From positions 1 through 8,401 of the forward strand of contig DATBLZ010000175.1 in assembly GCA_036555065.1 (NCBI GenBank): 8,401 nt of DNA, written 5' to 3'. Each line of letters opens with the position of its first letter. The stretch's first letter is position 1. The notes under the pieces were generated by a model, which ran no database searches, was not told the origin of the DNA, and saw only the letters and a list, made by a program, of their open reading frames with translations. Positions 1 to 6,432 of the stretch are shown here, one piece after another. The stretch is from DATBLZ01 sp036555065. Its GTDB lineage: Bacteria > Pseudomonadota > Gammaproteobacteria > Steroidobacterales > Rariloculaceae. The position numbers and the translations under genes are program-made.

Positions 1-395
1 TTGTCGAACGGCGGCTGATAGGCCTTCTCGTAGTCCTGCACACCGACGAGCGTGCCATCCGTCTTGTAGGTCCACGCATGATAGGGACACCTGAAAGCCG
101 TGGTGTTTCCTTCGTCGTAGCGACAGACCCGCATGCCGCGATGGGCGCAGCTGTTCAGGAAGACGTGGATCTTGCCGGCAAAGTCTCGCGTCAGAATGAC
201 GGATTCCGCGCCCATCTTGGAGACGAAGTAATCGCCGCGATTCTTGATCTGGCTCTCGTGCCCGACGTAGAGCCAAGCACGGCTGAATATCCGCACTTTC
301 TCTTGCTCGTAGATGTCGTCATTCACGAAGATCTCGCGGCTGATCTCGCCGGCGGCCGTATCGACCATGTCGCGGGCTGAAAAGTTGGCGCTCAT
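1..395 (-). CDS. Rieske aromatic-ring-hydroxylating oxygenase, alpha subunit (N-terminal part, cut by window edge)
   Basis: The visible 131 residues form the N-terminal Rieske domain of a large (alpha) subunit. The [2Fe-2S] ligands fit the C-x-H-x17-C-x2-H pattern: Cys83 and His85 in NSCAHRGMRVC, Cys103 and His106 in FRCPYHAW. The lead-in (IFSRAWLYVGHESQI, residues 36-50) is also typical of benzoate/salicylate/biphenyl-type alpha subunits. Such enzymes use electrons passed through a ferredoxin and reductase to hydroxylate or demethylate aromatic acids in the cytoplasm. The catalytic domain with its mononuclear iron site lies beyond the left edge, so the substrate cannot be read. The start is the ATG at 393-395, 25 bases after the stop of the upstream dehydrogenase gene; the ribosome-binding site is weak. 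It is the last visible gene of the five-gene unit. No beta subunit or redox partner is visible and these may lie further left. The family call is firm and the substrate is unknown. Confidence 0.9.
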   Translation of the reverse strand, partial: MSANFSARDMVDTAAGEISREIFVNDDIYEQEKVRIFSRAWLYVGHESQIKNRGDYFVSKMGAESVILTRDFAGKIHVFLNSCAHRGMRVCRYDEGNTTAFRCPYHAWTYKTDGTLVGVQDYEKAYQPPFD

Positions 396-420
396 GACGT
401 CAGTCTCACTGGGATTCCAC

Positions 421-1215
421 CTAGGGTACGATCTTATCCAGCAGCTGCTGCGCCAATTCAGCGCCCGGCACGGAGATGCCCAACTCCTGCGCAAGCTCGA
501 GGCCGAGGCGCAGATCCTTGTAGAAAACCTCGCGGGAGTGAGGGCCAAACGAGAGCTCGGACCATTGGTCGGCGACCCAGCTCTGGGCGAGGCCCTCATG
601 GATGACCTTCTCCAGGATTTTCGGCTCGAGCCCGGATTCGACACCGACTTTCATGCCTTCGTAGGCGGCAAGCATATTGACCGTGATGATGATTTGATGG
701 GCGAGCTTCGCACGAACACCGGCGCCGCGCGCGCCCACGTGCTGGATCTTCGGTCCCGAGGTCTCGAATAGCGGACGGCACTTCTCGAGCGCCTCTCGGG
801 AACCTCCGACCATGTAGGACATGGTCTTCGCCTTTGCGCCTCTCTCGCTGCCGCTCACCGGCGCGTCGATGATCTCGACTCTCTTCTTTGCTACTAGCGG
901 TGCGAGCTTTTCGATCGTCGCCGGTGCGATCGTGCTGTGGATCACGATGATCGTGCCGGGCGCCGCTGTCTCCAACAGGCCCTTCGGTCCGGCCACCACC
1001 TCTTCCACCTGGGCATCGTTGAGAACACAGACCTGAACTATCTCCGCATGCCTGGCGACGTCCGCGTTGGACCGGCCGACCTTGGCGCCCACCCGAGCCA
1101 GCTCCGCGAGCGGTTCCGGACGGGTGTCATAGACCATCAGGTCGTAGCCCGCTTCGGCAAGGTTGACGGCCATGTACTTGCCCTGCATACCAAGGCCGAT
1201 GAAGCCAGCTTTCAT
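421..1215 (-). CDS. NAD(P)-dependent beta-hydroxyacid dehydrogenase-like oxidoreductase (3-hydroxyisobutyrate dehydrogenase family)
   Basis: 264 residues. An N-terminal Rossmann domain (about 1-160) opens with GFIGLGMQGKYMAVNL, which contains the GxGxxG nucleotide loop (Gly7, Gly9, Gly12). Asp30 at the end of the second strand suggests NAD. The substrate-loop signature appears as DAPVSGSERGAKAKTM (117-132), and the catalytic lysine as Lys170 in GVRAKLAHQ. A helical C-terminal domain includes FYKDLRLGLELAQELGISVP (231-250). Family members reduce or oxidise small 3-hydroxyacids or semialdehydes (3-hydroxyisobutyrate, tartronate semialdehyde). Several signature residues differ here: the usual Gly-Gly after Ser121 is Gly-Ser, the usual Gly before Thr131 is Lys, and the usual Asn four residues after the lysine is Gln174. 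The protein also ends about 25 residues earlier than typical members of about 290. Start ATG 1213-1215 follows pobA by 31 bases, with a GAGA-type ribosome site. The operon implies a step in aromatic catabolism, but the substrate is not predictable. Confidence 0.85.
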   Translation of the reverse strand: MKAGFIGLGMQGKYMAVNLAEAGYDLMVYDTRPEPLAELARVGAKVGRSNADVARHAEIVQVCVLNDAQVEEVVAGPKGLLETAAPGTIIVIHSTIAPATIEKLAPLVAKKRVEIIDAPVSGSERGAKAKTMSYMVGGSREALEKCRPLFETSGPKIQHVGARGAGVRAKLAHQIIITVNMLAAYEGMKVGVESGLEPKILEKVIHEGLAQSWVADQWSELSFGPHSREVFYKDLRLGLELAQELGISVPGAELAQQLLDKIVP

Positions 1216-1246
1216 TAGATGAGTCTCTCAGCGGCGCTCAGGGACA

Positions 1247-2434
1247 CTATTGTTCACCAAAATCGAGCGGCAGTCCGACGTAGTTCTCGGCGAGGGTGCT
1301 CAAGCCCGCCTCTGAGTGGAGCACGTAGTCGAGCTCGGCTTCCTGGAATTTCACGGCGATCGGCCTGTCGTCCGGAAAGCGGTGCGTCAGCATCGTGAAC
1401 CACCAAGAGAATCGCTCCGCGCGCCAAACGCGGCGTAGACACCGCCCTGAGTAGCCGTCGATTCCTGCCTCGCTTCCATCTCGATAGAATTCGATCAATG
1501 CGTTGGCGAGGAACTTAACGTCGGTCGCCGCGAGGTTCAGCCCCTTAGCGCCGGTCGGCGGCACGATATGACCGGCATCGCCCGCGAGAAAGAGCCGTCC
1601 GAAGCGCAACGGCTCCGCGACGAAGCTTCTGAGCGGCGCGATGCTCTTCTCGAGCGACGCCCCGGTAACGAGGCGCGCGCGCCCCTCGTCATCGAGCCGC
1701 AGCCCGAGCTCCCGCCAGAACGCATCGTCCGTCCACGCTTCGAGCTCGTCGGTCAAGGGAATCTGGAGGTAACAGCGGCTCCGTGTGCGGCTGCGCATCG
1801 AGCACAGGGCAAAGCCGCGCGGACTGTTCACGTAGATGAGCTCGTCGCCGACCGGCGGCGTATCGGCGAGCACGCCGAGCCAACCGAAGGGGTAAACTTT
1901 CTCGTACTCGACAATGGCGCTGCGCGGCACGCTCGCCCGGCACACGCCGTGGAAGCCGTCGCAGCCGGCGATGAACTCGCAATCGAGACGCTGCTCGCGA
2001 CCATTCGTGTGGTAACTCACGTACGGACGTGCCCCGTCGAAGCCGTGAACAGAGACGTTTGCAGCCTCGTAGACGGTCGGCAACCCGGCGGCGGACCGTG
2101 CTTCCATCAAATCGCGCGTGAGCTCGGTCTGCCCGTAAACCATGACGTTCTTGCCGGCGCTCGAGCGGTTGAGATCGACGCGGCGTCGCGCGCCGTCCGC
2201 AAGGATTTCGAATCCCCTGTGGACGAGACCCTCGTCGTGCATGCGCGCGCCGACGCCGGCCTCGTCGAGGAGATCGACGCAAACCTGCTCGAGCACGCCG
2301 GCGCGGATGCGGCCGAGCACGTATTCCCCGGTCTGGCGTTCGAGCACGGCGGCATCGATGCCCGCCTTGTGCAACAGCTGACCGAGCAACAGGCCCGACG
2401 GGCCTGCGCCGACGATCGCTACTTGCGTGCGCAT
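1247..2434 (-). CDS. pobA: 4-hydroxybenzoate 3-monooxygenase (p-hydroxybenzoate hydroxylase)
   Basis: 395 residues, a flavoprotein monooxygenase that converts 4-hydroxybenzoate to protocatechuate in the cytoplasm using NAD(P)H and O2. FAD motifs are GAGPSG (9-14), the central CDG at 158-160 and GDAGHIVPPTGAKGLN (285-300). The active-site residues known for the Pseudomonas fluorescens enzyme appear at the same numbers with no gaps: Arg42, Arg44, His72, Tyr201, Ser212, Arg214, Arg220, Tyr222, Pro293, Asn300 and Tyr385. Arg214, Ser212 and Tyr222 hold the substrate carboxylate; Tyr201, Tyr385 and His72 form the proton relay for the phenol. Length equals the family norm (about 394), so 4-hydroxybenzoate is very probably the true substrate. 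One visible change is Cys221 where the reference has Tyr. The start ATG at 2432-2434 lies one base after the TGA of the esterase gene (TGACATG), so translation is probably coupled. Product and symbol are assigned with high confidence. Confidence 0.96.
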   Translation of the reverse strand: MRTQVAIVGAGPSGLLLGQLLHKAGIDAAVLERQTGEYVLGRIRAGVLEQVCVDLLDEAGVGARMHDEGLVHRGFEILADGARRRVDLNRSSAGKNVMVYGQTELTRDLMEARSAAGLPTVYEAANVSVHGFDGARPYVSYHTNGREQRLDCEFIAGCDGFHGVCRASVPRSAIVEYEKVYPFGWLGVLADTPPVGDELIYVNSPRGFALCSMRSRTRSRCYLQIPLTDELEAWTDDAFWRELGLRLDDEGRARLVTGASLEKSIAPLRSFVAEPLRFGRLFLAGDAGHIVPPTGAKGLNLAATDVKFLANALIEFYRDGSEAGIDGYSGRCLRRVWRAERFSWWFTMLTHRFPDDRPIAVKFQEAELDYVLHSEAGLSTLAENYVGLPLDFGEQ

Positions 2435-2435
2435 G

Positions 2436-4091
2436 TCAGTCGCCGCGATCGCCCTCGGCGCAGACGAAGTTCGCCGCGTCGTCGGTCGAGCCTTCGCCCG
2501 TCCAGCGCGCCTGCGCGGGATAGGGACATAGCGGCCGCGTCTGGGTGCCGCCTTCGATCGGCTTCGACGCGAGCACGCGGTCCGGCACGCGGTCTTGTTC
2601 CACCCAATCGACGACGGTTTGAAATAGCCCTTGCGGCTGCGGCCCGTTGCCGCCGGCGCAATGCATCACGCCGGGCGCCATGAACAGTCGCGCGAAGTCC
2701 TGCGTGCGCTCGTAGCCGCCCTGTTCGTTCGCGACGCGATCGTAGTAGTCGATCGTGCCCCGTGCATTGATGAGCTGGTCGCCCCAGCCGTGCCACAGCA
2801 CGAGCTTGCCGCCGCCGTCGCGAAACGCCGCGAGATTCGGATTGTCGGACGCCATCAGCGGTCCGACGTTATCGACCGTATCCTTGAAGACCGCGGGGAA
2901 GGTTGCATAGTGGACGCCGATCCAATCCCACGCGGGATCGAAATAGACCCAGTATCTCATCTGCTCGATCGTGACCGGGAACGGCATCGCGCCGCCGAGT
3001 GCCGTCAAATCGGTGCCACGCGGGCTCCCATACCACAAACGCTTGTTGCCGCGGCTGCCGAGATTACGCGCGGCGACCTCCGGCACGCGGCAAGTGCCTT
3101 CGCCCCGTTTGCAGGCCACGGGGCCTTGCCACATCTTGTCGATCGCGGAGGCCTCGCCCGGCGTCAAGCACGTCGCGTCCGATGCCGCGCACTCGGCGGT
3201 CGTGATCGCGTGATCCGCCGACGCGCTATATTCGCAGATTCGCGGGTCGGTCAGCACGCCGTCGGTAACGCCATCCTGCGCGTCGCAGGCCGCGACGGCC
3301 TGCGCGGTCGCGAGCCGCTCCTTTGCGGCGAGGACGGCCGGCTCACCGCCGCCGATGGGACCGCCGTTGTCCTCTACTTGAGCAATCGCCGGCCAGAGCA
3401 TCGCGCCCTGGAATCGATCCCAATGAATCGCCGGCGCGCCGGCCAGAATCCCGTCGTAGTCATCCGGATAGTCTTGCGCCATGCGCAGCCCCTGCCGCCC
3501 GCCCGTCGAGCAGCCGTTCCAATAGGAATACGTCGGCGCTCGGCCATAGAACGCCTCGACGAGCTGCTTGCCGATCACGGCCATCATATGCAGCGAACGA
3601 TAGGCGAAGTCGACCTGGAGCTCCGTGTTCGGCTTGCCGGGCTCGAGCATGCCGAAGCTGCCGTCGAGCGCAGCCGCGAACGGATTCCCGGGCGGCGCGC
3701 GGCCCGCATGGCCCGTGTCGGTGGTCGCCGCGGCGTAGCCCGCGGCAACGGCTTGGTTCGGCGCAGCCACCGAGCCCGCGTAAACGCCGCCGCCGACGGA
3801 TTGCCAGCGGCCGTTCCACGCCCCGCCCATCGGCAACCCGACCCAGATGTTGATCGCCCGCGGCACGAGCACTTTGACGAGGCAATAGCTCACGCTGCCC
3901 GCGGTGGCGGTCTCGACCGACAAAATGCTCGCGGCCGGGCCGTCGGCCTGCAACGTCGCGGCGCCGATGCCGCCGGCGTCGCACGTCGTGGTCGGGCTCT
4001 GCGCCTGTGCCAGGGGCGTGCCGAGGAGAATGCTCGCAAAACCCAAAACACCGTATGCGCGCGCGGCGCGTCTGCCCTGTTTAGAAGTCAT
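2436..4091 (-). CDS. Secreted tannase/feruloyl esterase family hydrolase
   Basis: 551 residues from the ATG at 4089-4091. This start gives a classic Sec signal peptide (basic TSKQGRR, hydrophobic core, AQAQ-type cleavage near residue 31). The alternative ATG at 4125-4127 adds 12 residues in front of it and is less likely. The alpha/beta-hydrolase motifs of the tannase family are clear: nucleophile Ser195 in WNGCSTGGRQG, Asp438 in WHGWGDQLI and His477 in GVMHCAGG. Cys194 and Cys478, next to Ser and His, would form the family's CS-D-HC disulfide. A lid-domain calcium-site pattern, CDAQDGVTDGVLTDPRIC, spans 269-286. The mature part has 12 cysteines, an even number that fits a disulfide-rich periplasmic or exported enzyme. 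Family members hydrolyse aromatic carboxylate esters (gallates, ferulates, chlorogenate, MHET). The gene overlaps the receptor's end by 11 bases and is followed after one base by pobA, so an ester of 4-hydroxybenzoate is a reasonable inferred substrate. MHETase has Glu after the serine in my recollection; here it is Thr, as in feruloyl esterases. Confidence 0.92.
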   Translation of the reverse strand: MTSKQGRRAARAYGVLGFASILLGTPLAQAQSPTTTCDAGGIGAATLQADGPAASILSVETATAGSVSYCLVKVLVPRAINIWVGLPMGGAWNGRWQSVGGGVYAGSVAAPNQAVAAGYAAATTDTGHAGRAPPGNPFAAALDGSFGMLEPGKPNTELQVDFAYRSLHMMAVIGKQLVEAFYGRAPTYSYWNGCSTGGRQGLRMAQDYPDDYDGILAGAPAIHWDRFQGAMLWPAIAQVEDNGGPIGGGEPAVLAAKERLATAQAVAACDAQDGVTDGVLTDPRICEYSASADHAITTAECAASDATCLTPGEASAIDKMWQGPVACKRGEGTCRVPEVAARNLGSRGNKRLWYGSPRGTDLTALGGAMPFPVTIEQMRYWVYFDPAWDWIGVHYATFPAVFKDTVDNVGPLMASDNPNLAAFRDGGGKLVLWHGWGDQLINARGTIDYYDRVANEQGGYERTQDFARLFMAPGVMHCAGGNGPQPQGLFQTVVDWVEQDRVPDRVLASKPIEGGTQTRPLCPYPAQARWTGEGSTDDAANFVCAEGDRGD

Positions 4092-6363
4092 AGTTGAACG
4101 TCGCGTAGTACTCGCGTGGGCGCGCATAAGCGATCTCCGCGTAGCCGGCGCCGCTCGTCAGCGACGAGTTGCCGCCGATTGGGTAGAGCTCATCGGTCGC
4201 GTTGTTCACGCCGAGGATGAACCGCCAATTGCCGGCGCTCGGCGCGAGCGCGAAAGACGCATTGACCACGGTGACGGAGTCGAGCTGTGCGATCTCCGGC
4301 GTGTTCGTTGCATCGAAGAACATCCTGTCCGTGAACGCCACATCGAGGCGCGGCGTCAAAACGAGATTGCCGGGGCGTGCGTCGTAACCGATGCCGAAAT
4401 GCGCCTGCTGATCGGGCGCGAACGGCAGGGCGTTACCCACGACGAGGCCGGGCGGCAAGATCCCGGCCGGAACGTTGTCGAGATTTTCGAGCGCCGCATC
4501 GAGCACACCGATGCTCGCCTCGATGATCAACGCTTCCGTCGGCACCCAGGTCGCCTCGAGCTCGGCGCCGTCGATGCCGGCCTTGCCGGCATTCGTCAGG
4601 AACGGCGCTACACCGGCCGGGGCCGGGCCCCGGTACGTGATCTGCATGTCCGTGTAGTCGGAGCTGAACACGGCGCCGTTCAGGCGGAACGTGTCGCCGG
4701 CCAGATCGAGCTTGAAGCCGACCTCGATCGTCTCGGCGTATTCGGGCTTGAACGGGTGTATCTGCGCCTGCTGCGCGGGCGTCAGCACGGCATTCCAATG
4801 GCTGTTCCAGCCGCCGCCCTTGAAACCTTCGGAATAGCTCACGTAGCCCATGCCCTGGTCGGACCAACGGTAACTCAGCGACGCCGAAGGCGTGAAGTCG
4901 TCGAACGTGTCCTCGTACCACTGGACCGGCACTTGCTTCACCGTCGGGTTCGCGAAGTCGTACTGATCGGGATACGCGCGCTTCGTCTCCTCCGTGTAGC
5001 GGCCGCCGAACGTGACGTCGAGCCGCTCACCGAGCGCAAACGTCCACTGCGTGAACGCGGCCCAGCTGTCGTTGTCGACGGTGTTGTTGTCGCTATCGGT
5101 TTGGAACCCGGGGGCGGGCGTATTGAGCTGAACCGTGACGATGTCCTCCGAATCCTGCTGGAAGTAATAGACGCCGATGACGCCGGTCAGCGCTTCGCTT
5201 TGCATCGTGAGCTGGAACTCTTGGCTCCACTGCGAGCCGTCGACGTCGTAGAGCGTGTGGAGAATTCGTAGCGGCGTGTTGTCGGCGTCGCGGTTGCCGG
5301 CCCAGTCGAGATTGCGCGCGGAGCTGATTGACTTGAAGACCCACGTGTCGTTCAGGTCGACCGCGATGTTCGCGGAGACCCCGGTCTCCTCGAGCTCGCT
5401 CGTGAGCGGGTACGTGCCGTTGTTTGCGAATGGACCGCGAGCTTGGAGATCGTTCGCGCAGCGGTCGTCCTGGATCATCGGCACGTTCTGGTCGGGCGGG
5501 CCACCCGGCGGAGCGACGTCCGTCATTCCGGGGCATCCTGCATCGTAGCTGGCGACGCGCGGGAAAGTCTGTGCTTCGTTGATGGCCGCGAACACGAGCG
5601 GCGAGCCGTTCTCGTCCGTCTTCGTGTAATCGAGCGCGAAGGTCGCCGTCACGTTGTCGCCGGGCGTCCACGCAAACTTCGCGGTCGCGACCTGCACGTC
5701 GGTGTCGCCGAGATCCGTGCCGTCGGTGCGCGTGACGTAGCCGTCTTGCTGGCGCATGCCGATCGAGAACCGTGACTTGAAGTTGTCGGAGAACGGCGCG
5801 TCGAACGCCGCGAAGCCGTCGATCAGGCTATCGGAGCCGAAGGTGCCGCGCAGCGTGCCGCCGGCCTCGTCGCCTGGCTGGTTGGTCGTGACGAGGATCG
5901 CGCCGCCGATCGTGTTCCGCCCGAACAGCGTGCCCTGCGGCCCACGCAGGGTTTGGATCGAGGCGATGTCGCGCAACCCCATCGTCGCGCCGACGGCGCT
6001 GCCGATGTAGACGTCGTCCATGTAAAGGCCGACGCCGGGATCGACGGTCGAGGTCGGGTCCGTCTGTCCGATGCCGCGAATGAACACTTGCGAGGAGTTG
6101 TTGTTGCCGGCGAGCGGCGCGTTGTCGGCAAATTGCAGGTTTGGAACGAGCTGATCGAGCTCCGTCGTCTCGAAGACCTGCCGCTCGGCGAGCGCATCAC
6201 CGCTGTAGACGGACACGGCAATTGGAGTGTCTTGGAGATTCTCCTCGACGCGGCGTGCGGTGACCGTGATCTCCTCGACGCCGGCGGCGCGCTCGGGCGG
6301 CTGTGCGACGAGGCGCACGGGGAGGACGGCTGCAAGCACGGCTACGCTTATGACCAAACGCAT
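4081..6363 (-). CDS. TonB-dependent outer-membrane receptor
   Basis: 760 residues. A signal peptide (about 1-20, cleavage near LVA/Q) is followed by a TonB box-like EEITVTA (30-36). The plug domain (about 43-165) contains TPIAVSVYSGDAL, VFIRGIGQTDP and LRGPQGTLFGRNTIGGAI (139-156). A 22-strand beta-barrel would fill the remainder, and the protein ends in the aromatic-rich YYATFNYDF typical of outer-membrane proteins. Cys277 and Cys302 bracket a Pro/Gly-rich stretch and may form a disulfide in an extracellular loop. The sequence looks like the proteobacterial receptors often found beside aromatic or carbohydrate catabolic genes. No siderophore genes or FecIR-type regulators are nearby, so uptake of an aromatic ester or oligomer is more likely than iron. 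It is the first gene of the unit, with a strong ribosome site six bases before the ATG. Its last codons overlap the start of the esterase gene, which suggests that the two proteins work on the same ligand. Confidence 0.95.
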   Translation of the reverse strand: MRLVISVAVLAAVLPVRLVAQPPERAAGVEEITVTARRVEENLQDTPIAVSVYSGDALAERQVFETTELDQLVPNLQFADNAPLAGNNNSSQVFIRGIGQTDPTSTVDPGVGLYMDDVYIGSAVGATMGLRDIASIQTLRGPQGTLFGRNTIGGAILVTTNQPGDEAGGTLRGTFGSDSLIDGFAAFDAPFSDNFKSRFSIGMRQQDGYVTRTDGTDLGDTDVQVATAKFAWTPGDNVTATFALDYTKTDENGSPLVFAAINEAQTFPRVASYDAGCPGMTDVAPPGGPPDQNVPMIQDDRCANDLQARGPFANNGTYPLTSELEETGVSANIAVDLNDTWVFKSISSARNLDWAGNRDADNTPLRILHTLYDVDGSQWSQEFQLTMQSEALTGVIGVYYFQQDSEDIVTVQLNTPAPGFQTDSDNNTVDNDSWAAFTQWTFALGERLDVTFGGRYTEETKRAYPDQYDFANPTVKQVPVQWYEDTFDDFTPSASLSYRWSDQGMGYVSYSEGFKGGGWNSHWNAVLTPAQQAQIHPFKPEYAETIEVGFKLDLAGDTFRLNGAVFSSDYTDMQITYRGPAPAGVAPFLTNAGKAGIDGAELEATWVPTEALIIEASIGVLDAALENLDNVPAGILPPGLVVGNALPFAPDQQAHFGIGYDARPGNLVLTPRLDVAFTDRMFFDATNTPEIAQLDSVTVVNASFALAPSAGNWRFILGVNNATDELYPIGGNSSLTSGAGYAEIAYARPREYYATFNYDF

Positions 6364-6369
6364 GTTCGT

Positions 6370-6376
6370 CTCCTTC
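6370..6376 (-). promoter_or_regulatory. Strong ribosome-binding site of the TonB receptor gene
   Basis: On the minus strand this reads GAAGGAG, followed by A and then CGAAC before the ATG (six bases between the motif and the start codon). It is the best Shine-Dalgarno match in the operon and fixes the receptor start at 6363. The downstream genes have weak sites and probably rely on translational coupling. Confidence 0.85.
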
Positions 6377-6385
6377 TACTCCTTC

Positions 6386-6398
6386 GGGTCGCTGACCC
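6386..6398. promoter_or_regulatory. Short inverted repeat, possible operator
   Basis: GGGTC-GCT-GACCC is a perfect 5-base inverted repeat with a 3-base centre. It lies 22 bases before the receptor's start codon, between the divergent regulator and receptor genes. Its location suits a repressor-type operator or a small leader hairpin. AraC-type activators usually bind direct repeats further upstream, so it need not be the site of the neighbouring regulator. With 5-base arms in GC-rich DNA, chance is a real alternative. Confidence 0.3.
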
Positions 6399-6432
6399 AG
6401 ACTCTGCGGCACCTTGCGCCCCCGGAACATGG

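Noticed and set aside
421..423. Frameshift or premature stop as the reason for the short dehydrogenase C-terminus
   Set aside because: The sequence after the stop gives only a few codons before another stop and no recognisable family tail. A naturally short protein is simpler, though a sequencing check is cheap.
2436..4091. Naming the esterase as an MHETase (PET-degradation enzyme)
   Set aside because: It shares the family, but the residue after the nucleophile is Thr and not Glu, and the linked pobA uses 4-hydroxybenzoate and not terephthalate.
4092..4127. Earlier ATG (4125-4127) for the esterase
   Set aside because: It would add 12 residues ahead of a well-formed signal peptide and lengthen the overlap with the receptor gene. 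No ribosome site supports it.
1568..5271. Long plus-strand open frames opposite pobA, the esterase and the receptor (371, 488 and 455 codons)
   Set aside because: They lie antisense to genes with intact catalytic motifs, are rich in Arg, Ala and Val with no recognisable domain, and match the stop-poor shadow frames expected in GC-rich DNA.
4081..6363. Siderophore receptor role for the TonB protein
   Set aside because: No iron-uptake, siderophore or FecIR-type genes are present, and the gene overlaps an aromatic esterase gene.
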